From positions 1 to 64,000 of the forward strand of contig NZ_JAHKRM010000019.1 in the NCBI RefSeq assembly GCF_019396345.1: a stretch of 64,000 nt of DNA, written 5' to 3'. Below, piece by piece: positions 33,114-41,870 of this stretch. How positions within the stretch are numbered: position 1 is the first letter of the stretch; each line of letters opens with the position of its first letter. The notes below the pieces were generated by a model. It was not told where the DNA came from, ran no database searches, and saw only the letters and a program-made list of their open reading frames with translations. Origin of the DNA: Nonomuraea guangzhouensis. GTDB lineage: Bacteria > Actinomycetota > Actinomycetes > Streptosporangiales > Streptosporangiaceae. Both the position numbers and the translations under genes were made by a program.

Positions 33114-34365
33114 CGTCCACCTCTCGACGTTCAGCTAGTGCGGCAGCGAAGAGTTCATCACTGACGATCGGAACGGCCCCATAGCGACCAGCCAGGTATC
33201 GGCGTTCACGGTTGTCTTCACGACGCGGCTTGAAGTCCGAAAGTGAAAACAGTTCGGTAACGCCGCATTCATTCTTTTCAGTGAACCAGACGTGGTCGCG
33301 TTGTAGCACTTCCTCGCCTTGGATCCGTCCGAGGAGAGTGGCGTCATGGCTGCTAAAAATCAGCTGAGCGCCGTGTATATTAACATCTTGATCGCGGAAC
33401 AATCTTACAAGCTGTGCAGTCAAGTAAGGATGCAGGCTTGAATCCAGCTCGTCAACGATGAGCACCGATCCAGTGTCTAGCGATCTGAAAACACCGAGCC
33501 CAAGATCGTACAGCGTTTGCGTCCCCAAAGACTGGTCTCTCAGATTTAGCGGAAACGTGCCGCTTTCACCTCGATGTCGGAAGAGTACATCCTTGCGCCG
33601 TGTTGGCGAATGGCCGCCAAGTCCCTTAATGCGCGCGGACCTTTGGGCTAGCTCTGCATCACTTTCCTCCACGATCTCCGCAGATTCGATACCGGTATCT
33701 GCGGCCTGAAGTAGAGATGTCATTCTTTCCAGATAGCCGAAACGCTCCAAAGACTCGACAAGTGTACTCAGGCGCGAAAATCGAAGAATTTGGGGGTTGC
33801 GATAAATCACCTCGGTAAACCAATCATAGACCGGCCGAACCAAATCCTGCTTTGAGCGCGCCGCGACGGAGAGAAACAGCACATTCGATTCTGTGATCGC
33901 TGCTACCTGGTGCATGGAAGCGGGAGATTGGTCGCCGATTGAATAATCGTCACCCCGTCTATGAAAGATCTCCCTCTTCTTCTTTTTTGGATAGCTGAAC
34001 ATCCACTCTTCGACCACTTGTGAGTCGTCAACCGCGAAGCCGTAAGTGTATCGAATTCCTCCAAGGAGGATATCAGTAACATATGTTGACGGCTCATCAC
34101 GCATAGCCGGATCCAATGCGAATGAATGGCGCGAAATCCCGGTTCCTGGTTCGCTCTCTCGAAGGGAACCGCGCACCATGTTGCGCATATATGCCAAAGC
34201 GTCCAGCACATTGGACTTACCGGAAGCGTTGGCGCCGAAAAGGGCCGCGACAGGGACCGCTTCCCAACCGTCTCCAGGATCATCTTCCCCGTAGGTAGGG
34301 GTTAGTAGTAGCTGTTGCTCGTCACGAAGCGAGCGGTGATTGCTGACGCGAAAACTCAGCAGCAT
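33094..34365 (-). CDS. rloA: AAA15/OLD-like ABC-type ATPase (RloA/AbiLi-like)
   Basis: ATPase of 423 aa from ATG 34365, with GAGGAGG about 11 bases upstream; the frame extends to 34440. Walker A is GANASGKS (residues 44-51), the signature region is DQSLGTQTLYDLG, Walker B SVLIVDELDSSLHP and the H-loop FSSHDATLL. Together with the overlapping RloB-type TOPRIM gene it forms a pair of the AbiL/RloAB kind, related in layout to PARIS, known as anti-phage abortive-infection modules. Base composition is visibly richer in A/T than the neighbours, with AAA/TTT runs and ATA/AGA codons, pointing to recent transfer. Confidence 0.85.
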   Translation of the reverse strand: MLLSFRVSNHRSLRDEQQLLLTPTYGEDDPGDGWEAVPVAALFGANASGKSNVLDALAYMRNMVRGSLRESEPGTGISRHSFALDPAMRDEPSTYVTDILLGGIRYTYGFAVDDSQVVEEWMFSYPKKKKREIFHRRGDDYSIGDQSPASMHQVAAITESNVLFLSVAARSKQDLVRPVYDWFTEVIYRNPQILRFSRLSTLVESLERFGYLERMTSLLQAADTGIESAEIVEESDAELAQRSARIKGLGGHSPTRRKDVLFRHRGESGTFPLNLRDQSLGTQTLYDLGLGVFRSLDTGSVLIVDELDSSLHPYLTAQLVRLFRDQDVNIHGAQLIFSSHDATLLGRIQGEEVLQRDHVWFTEKNECGVTELFSLSDFKPRREDNRERRYLAGRYGAVPIVSDELFAAALAERREVDDVPSNS

Positions 34366-34809
34366 TGCCCGGCTGCCCTCCTCATCACGGGGCGCAAACC
34401 CCTTCTCGCGCGGAAGAACCGCACGCCAGGATGGGAGCAACTCTACGTGACCAGATGGCTTGGTGTCTCGTTGGATCCTCCATGAGTGGCTCGACCAGCC
34501 GCCGAAACTGCGATGCAGATGCCCATTCCATCCGAATACGTATACAAGATGTTCAAAGGGAGATCAGTCCGAGGATCACCCTGACGGGATGGCATCTGGC
34601 TGCAGCCTTGACATAGCAGGACGAGGAAGCACGCCAGCAAGCTGTTATGCACCTGCACAACGCAGTGTTACGTCGAAGGTTCCGGAGTCGGCGGTCGTGC
34701 CTGCGGCTCGGTTAGCGGATCGCGCTACCGTCACGATGTACAGGCGCCTCTTTGCCAGTGAATCTTGCTCAAGCTCGGGTTGCTGCCACTACGCCTCTAC
34801 CATGATCCG
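34366..34809. other. Gene-free 444 bases between defence pair and methyltransferase
   Basis: Nothing assignable. Base composition is mixed and no open frame over about 80 codons looks real. It contains the promoter regions of the minus-strand rloA gene and the plus-strand methyltransferase gene. Confidence 0.4.
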
Positions 34810-35443
34810 ATGCGCCAGGCCGACCCGAAACCCTACTGGAACACCAACGTCGCCCGGCACCCGGGCATCCTCCGCGCCGTCCCCGAAGGATGCGGCGACA
34901 CGCTGGACATCGGCTGCGGAGACGGCCTGCTCGCACGGAAGCTGACCGAGCGGGCAAAACGCGTCACCGGCATCGACAACTCACCACAGATGATCACCCG
35001 CGCCCGTGAACTCGCCGCCGACCACCCGGACCTCACCTTCGTCGAAGGAGACTTCCTCACCGCCGACCTGCCCACCGCGGGCTACGACTTCATCTGCTCG
35101 GTATCCGCGATCCATCACATGAACTTCGAGGCCACCCTGACCCGCATGCGCCAGATGCTGCGCCCCGGCGGCACGCTGATGGTGGTCGGCCTGGCCCGCG
35201 AGACGACCCCGGCGGAGTGGGCAGCGACGATCGCGGCTGCCCCCATCGTGCGGATCACCAAGGTACTGCGCCGCGCGCACAGCCCGGAGGGGATGCCGGC
35301 CACCGACCCACAGATGAGCTACGGACAGGTACGAGCCGCAGCGCGGCTACTGCTGCCCGGCATGCGCTATCGCCGGCACGTGCTCCGCCGCTACTCGCTG
35401 ACCTGGGAAAAACCCGGCCGCTAGCTGCGCTGCTTGGAAAGGA
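34778..35443 (+). repeat. Long repeat, full copy (methyltransferase region)
   Basis: Similarity to 40611-41053 starts about 30 bases before the methyltransferase ATG and stops 19 bases after its stop (CTGCGCTGCTTGGAAA). The other copy lacks about 220 internal bases. Confidence 0.85.
34810..35424 (+). CDS. Class I SAM-dependent methyltransferase
   Basis: Methyltransferase of 204 aa with motif I DIGCGDGLLARKL, acidic loop GIDNSPQMI, GDFLTADLP and the post-motif MLRPGGTLMVVGL. ATG 34810 is used; upstream TTG 34765 is in frame but outside the part shared with the second copy. A degenerate copy lies 5.6 kb downstream (40643-41034) with almost identical last 230 bases. Substrate unknown. The N-terminal DPKPYWNTNVARHP is typical of a common actinomycete small-molecule methyltransferase group. 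Confidence 0.85.
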   Translation: MRQADPKPYWNTNVARHPGILRAVPEGCGDTLDIGCGDGLLARKLTERAKRVTGIDNSPQMITRARELAADHPDLTFVEGDFLTADLPTAGYDFICSVSAIHHMNFEATLTRMRQMLRPGGTLMVVGLARETTPAEWAATIAAAPIVRITKVLRRAHSPEGMPATDPQMSYGQVRAAARLLLPGMRYRRHVLRRYSLTWEKPGR

Positions 35444-35732
35444 AGGCCGGCCAGGGCGCTGACGAGTCGGTCCTTGGCAAGCTTGGGCTGGTCGGTCACG
35501 CCACAGGTGCCCTCGCCGTCGCTGCTGTGGACATTCCAGAGATAGAAACCGTCGGCGTCGCCTGCTGGGTGCGGCTGTGGGGAAGCGCACGGAACGTCGT
35601 GGAGGCCAGGTCGGGTCACCCGGCCGGAGACCTGGATGGGAAAGTCGTCTCGGCTCATGAACAGCGACGCTAAGAGCCCCGGTGCGGTGTGCCTGGGACG
35701 GGCGTACAGGTAAACGATCCGTACTTCGGTGC
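35425..35732. other. Gene-free stretch after the methyltransferase
   Basis: No reliable gene. It probably replaces the lost 3' half of the XRE regulator that reads into it from the right. Confidence 0.4.
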
Positions 35733-36348
35733 GGGTAGCCCAGCCGGTAGGCGCTGACCGTCGTCAGCAGGGGCCGCTCGGCGTCTTCCGCAGCGGCCAA
35801 GGAACGGTCGGCAGCCGACCAGGCCAGGTCGAGCTCGCCCACCCGCGCGAGGATCGTCGCTCCGCAGTGGTAGACGAGCGCTCTCAGGGTGTCGGCCGCG
35901 CGGCGATGCTTGCGCGGTACCGCCTGCCGACCTCTTTCCGAGGCCATGATCAACCTCGGCAGCCGCCGGCCCGCCTCGTCGTACCGAACTGACTGATACA
36001 GCCGTTCACCCGGTGCAGTTCAGTCCGCATCCACCGTAGGCTCTCGGCTTGGCTCGACCTCGGCGAGAGCACGTCATAACGGAGCATCGCCGCCCGGATG
36101 GCCTCGCCCGCCTCGTAGCGCGATTCGCCGGCCTGGTGGGCGACGTCGGTCAGTTCGGCGACGCTCACCCGAAGCACGTGTGCCAGCTCGACCAGCACGC
36201 TATGGCTGTCGACGCGCCTCACACCGCGTTCCACCTGGCTGAGCCAGCTCTCCGACCGGCCGATGAGCCCGGCGACGGCCTGTTGCGACAGGCCGCGCCG
36301 CCGCCGTTGCCGGGCGACACGTCGGCCGATCTCGTGCTGAGCGTCCAT
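35733..36348 (-). pseudogene. Broken XRE-type regulator with TPR-like region
   Basis: The N-terminal 115 codons are an intact XRE helix-turn-helix (LSQQAVAGLIGRSESWLSQVERG). Near 36003 one base is missing; the frame then continues as YQSVRYDEAGRRLPRLI...TLRALVYHCGATILARVGELDLAWSAADRS...SAYRLGY, the normal TPR-like continuation of this actinomycete regulator family. Homology ends at about 35733, where some 150 expected residues are missing. The first fragment alone could still make a 132-aa DNA-binding protein. It lies 11 bases after the flavoprotein gene, its usual partner. Confidence 0.8.
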
Positions 36349-36359
36349 CAGCCCCCAAG

Positions 36360-36881
36360 CTAGGCGGATATGCCGCCGATCAACTGGTCCAGCTCGGTGA
36401 GGACATCGTCCCAGGTAGGCATGCGTTTCTCATAGGGCGCTGCGGGATCGAACAGCACGCGCACACCCATTTGCCGGAGTACGTCCAGGTTGTTGATGAA
36501 GGCCGGGTGCGTGGCTAGGGCGGGCTTGAGCATGGGCACGGCGATGATCGGCACGCCGTAACCGGTCAACTCGCACAGGAGACCGAGCGCGAAGTTGTCC
36601 GTGATCCCCGTCGCCCACTTGTTGATCGTGTTGAACGTCGCCGGGGCAGCGATCACGGCGTCCGCTTTCGGTGGTTCCTTGCCATCACCGGGCATCCGAA
36701 AGTCGCTCCGTACCGGCTCGCCGGTCAATTCCTCGATCCGCGGATGATCGAGGAAGCGCACGCCCAAGGGGGTGGAGACGACGAACACCAGCCAGCCTGA
36801 TGCTTGCGCTTGGACCACGAGATCGGCGATCGGTCCGGCGTGAGAAGGAGCCGCGCTGGTGACGAGGTACAACACCGACAC
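36360..36881 (-). CDS. Flavoprotein (PPC-decarboxylase-like HFCD fold)
   Basis: FMN-binding flavoprotein of 173 aa. VLYLVTSAAPSHA at the N-terminus, ADAVIAAPATFNTINKWATGITDNFA (about residues 78-103) and PMLKPALATHPAF match the homo-oligomeric flavin-containing cysteine decarboxylase fold. GTG 36881 is chosen because the domain starts there; the frame runs to 37037. It is in the same operon as the broken XRE regulator, a pairing common in actinomycetes. Its reaction is unknown. Confidence 0.8.
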   Translation of the reverse strand: MSVLYLVTSAAPSHAGPIADLVVQAQASGWLVFVVSTPLGVRFLDHPRIEELTGEPVRSDFRMPGDGKEPPKADAVIAAPATFNTINKWATGITDNFALGLLCELTGYGVPIIAVPMLKPALATHPAFINNLDVLRQMGVRVLFDPAAPYEKRMPTWDDVLTELDQLIGGISA

Positions 36882-37025
36882 GATCGTCAGCCTAGTTCGT
36901 CCGTATCGTGACGTCCCTGGAACAGAGCCAGCAAACGGGTGGACAGTCCACGCGCGTCCGTAATCGTGGTTAGCAGCCACATTCGCAAGATCATGATGCG
37001 CGCACCACTGGCCTACCCTGGGCGC

Positions 37026-37625
37026 ATGCCCGCGCACGAGCTACCGGATCCAGCCTTACCCGACCTTTCCGCCCTGTGGCGATCCCGTTGGCCGGACTGC
37101 CCGCCCATCGGCCATGAACTGCGTGCTGACCCCGACTGCTGGGTGCGCTTCGACAGCTTGCCGGATTCCAAGCGTTACGCGGAGACGGAGACCGAGTACC
37201 GGACGATACTCCACCGCTACAACACCGTCCTGACCGAGATGTTCGCCGACCAGGAGGTCTACGTCACCACGGTCACCTACGTCATGGACGAAGGCATCAC
37301 CGATCTGACGCCCTTCGATGCGCACGCCCTCAACCCCGGCTCGCGCCTATGGACTCGGGTACGCGAGGACGACGACCTCGAACCGGAGTGCACCATGCAT
37401 GTGCACGTCGGCCGTCAGAAATGGAACCCAGGCATCATGGACCCCCTGCTGCGGGCGGTCGCCGACGACCTGTGCGACGGCGTCATCATCACGGACACCG
37501 GCCTACGCCGCATCTACCACCCTTACGACGGTGGCGCCGACGTCATCATGGCCAACGCTGACAAACGCGATCAGCTCAAGGAGACCCACGCCAGCTGGCT
37601 TCCAAGGATCCGAGACAGGCGCTGA
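37026..37625 (+). CDS. DUF3885-domain protein
   Basis: Protein of 199 aa of the DUF3885 family (LWRSRWPDCPPIGHELR, WVRFDSLPDSKRYAETETEY, then DGVIITDTGLRRIYHPYDGGADVI). ATG 37026 lacks a Shine-Dalgarno; TACCCT at 37012-37017 could be the -10 of a leaderless transcript. An upstream in-frame extension to 36939 has no homology. Function of the family is unknown. It is acidic and single, like several neighbours that resemble immunity proteins. Confidence 0.8.
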   Translation: MPAHELPDPALPDLSALWRSRWPDCPPIGHELRADPDCWVRFDSLPDSKRYAETETEYRTILHRYNTVLTEMFADQEVYVTTVTYVMDEGITDLTPFDAHALNPGSRLWTRVREDDDLEPECTMHVHVGRQKWNPGIMDPLLRAVADDLCDGVIITDTGLRRIYHPYDGGADVIMANADKRDQLKETHASWLPRIRDRR

Positions 37626-37810
37626 TGAGCCCTTGATAACGAGTGAGAACGTGATCGTCCACAGCGGTCCACGACACTCCGGCAACCCAGCTCTCGCATC
37701 ACCATGAAGGTCTGCGTCAATCTCCGACGCCCCGCGAGAGGCCAACAAAATTGTCGGCCTTGAAGGCCATGATCAATGACGCACATGCCCCGCGTTGTTC
37801 AAGGAGTGCC

Positions 37811-38773
37811 ATGGCTGCTACCGACGATGTCGGATGGTGGATCGTCGGCTGGGACGAGTGGACAGACCTCGACCTGATCCGCGCCCGGCTCGCGGCGGGC
37901 GCGGATCCCGACTCCGGCGTGCGCATCTTCGCAAAGCCGCTCCACATCGCGGCTGAGCGGGGATCCCCTGAAGTGGTCGCCGAGCTGGCCATGCGCGTCA
38001 ACGACGTCGACGCCGAGCATCGAGGCCGTACCGCGCTCTGGATGGCCGTCTTCGAAGGCCGCGTAGACAACGCCCGAGCCCTCGTCGCCGCTGGAGCGGA
38101 CCCGTGGCGCCTCATGATGGACGGCTGGTCCCCCGGCCGCCTCAGCCTGGCCGGCCCCACTCCAGACCTCTTCCCCGCCCCCTCACCGGAGATCGGTCTC
38201 TCCGAAGCCGAGGCCGCCACAGCGGCGGAAGCCAAACGTCTGATCCCGGCGCTGGGCGACTTCTATTACGACGGCCTGAGCCTGGCCTGCGTGGCCGACG
38301 TCAGCGCTGCCGAGGCGACGGCACGTCTGGAAGCCACACCTGCCGACGACGTGAACATCGACGCCCTTTACGAGGCCTGGTGGAACATCCCGGACGCCGA
38401 CATGATCGTCGGCATGACCGACGTACCCGGCGGCTGCGTCATCACCCAACCCTGGGGATACACCCCATCCACCCTCGGCGTCGTCAAGCGCATCTCGCCG
38501 GGCACCGTCTGCTACAGCATGTACGCCAATCCCAAGGGCGGCATCTTCGGGCACATCGCCCGAGACGGCGCGGTCGTAGCCTGGGAGCCGGACAGCGCCT
38601 ACATGGTCCCCCCTGACGCCGGGGCCGACAAGATCCTCGCTGCCCACCTCTACCGCAACCACCCTGTAGCGTTTTGCTGCGCCGGTGCAGACTTGCGTCT
38701 GGCCGACGCTCGGCCGATCACCGGCCCACCCGATATCTGGCTGCGACTGCCCGAGCGGGACTACCACGTCTGA
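37811..38773 (+). CDS. Ankyrin-repeat protein
   Basis: Protein of 320 aa. Ankyrin repeats cover about residues 15-105 (LARLAAGADPDSG, KPLHIAAERGSPEVVAELA, RTALWMAVFEGRVDNARALVAAGADPW). The C-terminal 190 residues form an unrecognised domain containing GGCVITQPWGYTP. ATG 37811 has AAGGAG 4 bases upstream. No signal or membrane segment. Ankyrin plus a variable C-terminus is common among immunity or effector-associated proteins of polymorphic toxin loci; no toxin is adjacent. Confidence 0.82.
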   Translation: MAATDDVGWWIVGWDEWTDLDLIRARLAAGADPDSGVRIFAKPLHIAAERGSPEVVAELAMRVNDVDAEHRGRTALWMAVFEGRVDNARALVAAGADPWRLMMDGWSPGRLSLAGPTPDLFPAPSPEIGLSEAEAATAAEAKRLIPALGDFYYDGLSLACVADVSAAEATARLEATPADDVNIDALYEAWWNIPDADMIVGMTDVPGGCVITQPWGYTPSTLGVVKRISPGTVCYSMYANPKGGIFGHIARDGAVVAWEPDSAYMVPPDAGADKILAAHLYRNHPVAFCCAGADLRLADARPITGPPDIWLRLPERDYHV

Positions 38774-38948
38774 CGTACGGACAGTAGGGGACCTCTGCTC
38801 GGGCGCCATCGATCAATTCAGGAATTGCTGCGTTCGAGAGGCTTCACGTCTGTTTCCGGCCCTCGGCGACTCCTCTAGAAAGACCCGGAACGCCACGGAC
38901 TGCGGCCAAGAAACCCCAATCGCCCGAACTATTTCGCTGAGATCACCT

Positions 38949-39047
38949 CAGTGGAACGACAACCCTCGGCCGTTCACGTGGAAGAAAGCCGCCGCCGAGA
39001 TCCTCGACTCCCTCGCCCAATATTGTCGACGAATTTCAGGCGCAGGA
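38949..39047 (+). mobile_element. IS630-family transposase C-terminal remnant
   Basis: In one plus-strand frame about 33 codons read WNDNPRPFTWKKAAAEILDS followed by LAQYCRRISGAG, matching the C-terminal end of actinobacterial IS630 transposases (W...PF.WTK.A.EIL.SLA.YC.RI.). The DDE core and both ends are gone. Sequence on both sides (38774-38948) shows nothing else. Confidence 0.65.
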
Positions 39048-39057
39048 CGGTGGACAC

Positions 39058-39477
39058 TCACCTCCTGTCTTCTGCGAGGGCTCGCGACGGCGTGAGCAGT
39101 GTGGACAGTGCCCAGCGGCCGGGTCCGAGGACGGCGACGAGCAGGAACCCCCAGCAGAAGAGCGCGGCCTTCTCGCCGCCGTTCTCGATCGGGAACAACG
39201 CTTGCGGCTGGTGGACGATGAAGTAGGCGTAGGCCATGGTGCCCGAGCAGATGACGGCGGCGGCACGGGCGGCCAGTCCGAGCAGGACGAGGGCGCCGCC
39301 GATCAGCTCGATGACAGCGGCCCACCATCCGGGCCATTGTCCGAAGCTGGGTGCCGGGCCCTGCGGCCCGCCCAGCACGTCGAAGAGTGTGGCGGCGCCA
39401 TGGCAGGCGAACAGCAGGCCTATCACGGACCGATACAGGGCAAGGAACAGATCCTGATTCTTCTTCAACAGTTCCAC
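39058..39477 (-). CDS. DoxX-family membrane protein
   Basis: Four-helix membrane protein of 139 aa of the DoxX family (LFLALYRSVIGLLFACHGAATLFD, then PGWWAAVIELIGGALVLLGL, and a closing GFLLVAVLGPGRWALSTLL). GTG 39477 is chosen with AAAGG upstream; an in-frame ATG at 39514 would add about 12 residues. A perfect TGGGAGCGCTCCCA palindrome lies 36-49 bases upstream. DoxX proteins are linked to oxidoreductase or thiol stress functions; the reason for sugar-type control is unclear. Confidence 0.82.
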   Translation of the reverse strand: MELLKKNQDLFLALYRSVIGLLFACHGAATLFDVLGGPQGPAPSFGQWPGWWAAVIELIGGALVLLGLAARAAAVICSGTMAYAYFIVHQPQALFPIENGGEKAALFCWGFLLVAVLGPGRWALSTLLTPSRALAEDRR

Positions 39478-39512
39478 CGCACTGCCCTTTCTCAGGAATG
39501 GATTCGAAAGCA

Positions 39513-39526
39513 TGGGAGCGCTCCCA
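39513..39526. promoter_or_regulatory. Perfect CelR/CebR-type operator TGGGAGCGCTCCCA
   Basis: A 14-bp perfect palindrome identical to the operator of the LacI-family cellobiose sensors CelR (Thermobifida fusca) and CebR (Streptomyces). It sits 36 bases upstream of the DoxX GTG on that gene's 5' side. No cellulase or cellobiose gene is attached; a former target may have been lost in this scarred region. Confidence 0.7.
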
Positions 39527-40146
39527 AACAGATTCTTCAGCCCTGTCGAACCTGTCAACACCGCCCGCTTTCGAGGGCCGTTCCAAAACGCGCGCCATGT
39601 GCGCCACAGGGCCAAACTCACGGGCGTAGGCGTGCACTTCCGTGAAATTTTCATCAGCGCATGGAAACGCTGCCGCTCCAAGATCGCGGCAGTGGGCTCG
39701 AGAGGCAGATCGCGATGTGAACACGAACGGCGTGTTGTGCCTGGAACAAAGGCTGAGGATGCCTTTCTGCTCCGGCCCCGGCGCACTGCCCGGCACGCCA
39801 AGAATCTGTTCAGTTCCGAGACAGCCCGGCACACCCCAACTGGCGACCTGCCCGTCCTGTCGGCCCGCAGGCTGCGCTCCTCCTGGGAGTTCCGCTCCCC
39901 GGACGGATAAGACGGTCGAGCACCTCCCAGGTGCCGCAGGCCCGCTGGCTGCTCGGATGCGGTATGGGGAGCGGGCTGGCGGAGCGATCGTTATCTGGGT
40001 TGTCAATCGAACCAGTGCCGGATCAAACAACGTTCGCCCTGTCCTATCGCCCGCGGGCGCGCCCCGGCACCGACTGACGCGGACACTGGCGCGGGCGGGG
40101 GCGGGGCCTCCACCCGCGCGTGGGGATGTGACTACGCTGTCGGCGC
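39527..40146. other. Gene-free 620 bases with a second small palindrome
   Basis: No credible gene. TGAAATTTTCA (39643-39653), a GAAA-N-TTTC palindrome, lies about 120 bases further upstream of the CelR-type box with respect to the DoxX gene. The rest looks like decayed coding sequence without recognisable homology. A TACGCT (40134-40139) just before the next gene may be a -10 box. Confidence 0.4.
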
Positions 40147-40569
40147 ATGGACCCGATCTTCCAGCTTCCGCCCAATTCCCCGCTGGTCGCGGCTGTCTCA
40201 GAGGACTGGGGTCTGCTCCCGCTGCGTGTCCCAGCCGGTTGGAACGTCATCTACAACGCCCTGGAGGCCCGACGCTTGCCGGATGGAAGGGTCGAGGCCA
40301 ACGACTCCGAGGACCTGTATTGGGCTCGTACCGCACCACCGCCGTGGCTGACCGAGCAGGAGGTCACGGAGAAGGACGGCCTGCGGGCTCGGGAGATCAA
40401 CATAGACGCCGGCTGGTACAACGGCTACGGCCTCCACGTCGTCGTCCTCGACCCCGACTGGGACCATGAGCGGGCCTCCTACACCATGTCTGACCTCGAT
40501 AAGTTCGTCGCCACCCTGGAGGAGTGGATGCGGATGATCACCCAGCGAGGACAGCTCCCCACACCGTGA
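40147..40569 (+). CDS. Hypothetical acidic protein
   Basis: Unrecognised cytoplasmic protein of 140 aa, tryptophan-rich and acidic (EDWGLLPLRVPAGWNVIYNA, DAGWYNGYGLHVVVLDPDWD), ending in a short helix with EEWMRMI. Codon bias is normal for the host, so it is probably real. No Shine-Dalgarno; TACGCT 7 bases upstream suggests a leaderless transcript. Size and charge recall immunity proteins, but there is no family match. Confidence 0.65.
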   Translation: MDPIFQLPPNSPLVAAVSEDWGLLPLRVPAGWNVIYNALEARRLPDGRVEANDSEDLYWARTAPPPWLTEQEVTEKDGLRAREINIDAGWYNGYGLHVVVLDPDWDHERASYTMSDLDKFVATLEEWMRMITQRGQLPTP

Positions 40570-40610
40570 GCCCATTTCCGGAGACGTCTCCTGACGCTGT
40601 CTCAGGCCAC

Positions 40611-41053
40611 GTTTGCCGCCACTACGCTCCTACGATGATCTAATGCGCCAGGCCGACCCGAAGCCCTCCCGGAACACTAACGTCGCCCGGCACCCGGCAC
40701 TTCATCTGCTCGGGACTGCGATCCATCACATGAACTTCGAGGCCGCCCTGACCCGCATGCGCCAGATGCTGCGCCCCGGCGGGACGTTGGTGGTGGTCGG
40801 CCTGGCCGCGAGACGACCCCGGCGGAGTGGGCAGTGACGATCGCGGCTGCCCCCATCGTGCGGATCACCAAGGTACTGCGCCGCGCGCACAGCCCGGAGG
40901 GGATGCCGGCCACCGACCCACAGATGAGCTACGGACAGGTACGAGCCGCAGCGCGGCTACTGCTGCCCGGCATGCGCTATCGCCGGCACGTGCTCCGCCG
41001 CTACTCGCTGACCTGGGAAAAACCCGGCCGCTAGCTGCGCTGCTTGGAAAACG
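40611..41053 (+). repeat. Long repeat, deleted copy
   Basis: Second copy of 34778-35443, same orientation. The last 230 bases differ at about one position in a hundred; the first 60 bases and the middle are more divergent, and about 220 bases are deleted between CACCCGG and TTCATCTGCTCGG. Confidence 0.85.
40643..41034 (+). pseudogene. Methyltransferase pseudogene (internal deletion, frameshift)
   Basis: Degenerate copy of the methyltransferase at 34810. ATG 40643 starts MRQADPKPSRNTNVARHP. An in-frame deletion then removes motif I and the SAM-binding acidic loop, joining to HHMNFEAALTRMRQMLRPGG. One missing base after VVVGLA shifts the frame to a stop at 40837. The remaining C-terminal 66 codons are intact in another frame from GTG 40834. 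It cannot bind SAM. Confidence 0.88.
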
Positions 41054-41195
41054 CATCAGCACCTACGAGGAACAAGATCGAGAAAGATCCACTGGCGAAA
41101 CTCTCGGCTTCTTGGGCAGCCCAACGCCTCTGGGCTCCATCTCCCAGGCTGCCTGAGAATGCAGTTTAGAACGCCATGGCTAGATACTGGCAGCT

Positions 41196-41804
41196 ATGAT
41201 CATCGTCGACGTCGTCTTGGAAACCTACGACGCGGTGGGCTTCACGGCCTGGCCGATCGCAGAGCCGTCGAGCGACCGCCTTCTCGCTCTGTCCGGCCAG
41301 ATGTCCCCGGCCGAAGTCGGGACCGCGATGGCCGTCATTTTCAAGTACAACCACATCCCAGTCGTCCACGCCGCCGACATGACTGAGGCTCACCTGGAAC
41401 AGCATCTTGCCCAAAGGGAAGCCCTCATTGCACCGGGTGGGCTGCGTTTCCGCGACGCCACCACGAACGTCGAAGTGACGCCCGGTTGCTGCTTCGGCCT
41501 GGAGAACTGGCGCGACTGGTGGGACGTAGTCCACGGACAAGAGCCCTGGCTCGGCCACGACCCCACGCCCCATATCCAGCACAATGGTCAGGTCATCCAG
41601 CTCCGGCAGGATGGCCTGGACACCCCAGCCCCGCCCATCGAGATCACACGCAGCGAACTCTCAAACCTGCTCACCACAGCACAGCAACGACTCACCGGGT
41701 TCCTCAACCTCGCCCAGCGATGGACCGCCGGTACTACCCCTGGGCTGGCTGGCCGGCTCATCGCCGTCCTCGACGAACACCTGATGATCACCGCTGCGGA
41801 GTAG
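41196..41804 (+). CDS. Hypothetical protein
   Basis: Protein of 202 aa with no signal or membrane segment. Features are MIIVDVVLETYDAVGFTAWP, a tryptophan-rich centre (GLENWRDWWDVVHGQEPWLGHDPTPHI) and an alpha-helical C-terminus. Codon bias is host-like. No family recognised; it lies alone between the methyltransferase pseudogene and a convergent DUF6881 gene. Confidence 0.7.
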   Translation: MIIVDVVLETYDAVGFTAWPIAEPSSDRLLALSGQMSPAEVGTAMAVIFKYNHIPVVHAADMTEAHLEQHLAQREALIAPGGLRFRDATTNVEVTPGCCFGLENWRDWWDVVHGQEPWLGHDPTPHIQHNGQVIQLRQDGLDTPAPPIEITRSELSNLLTTAQQRLTGFLNLAQRWTAGTTPGLAGRLIAVLDEHLMITAAE

Positions 41805-41870
41805 GCGAACGCGGCTGTCCCAACCACTTCGATGCGAAGCCACTTAACTATGATCGCCACCCTCTGTTAG

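Noticed and set aside
38774..38948. Longer IS630 element upstream of the remnant
   Set aside because: No further transposase homology or terminal repeats could be read; only the last 33 codons are recognisable.
39835..40030. Possible glycosidase N-terminal remnant on the minus strand
   Set aside because: A short stretch (LTTQITIAPPA) only vaguely recalls arabinofuranosidase starts; too short and unsupported to call.
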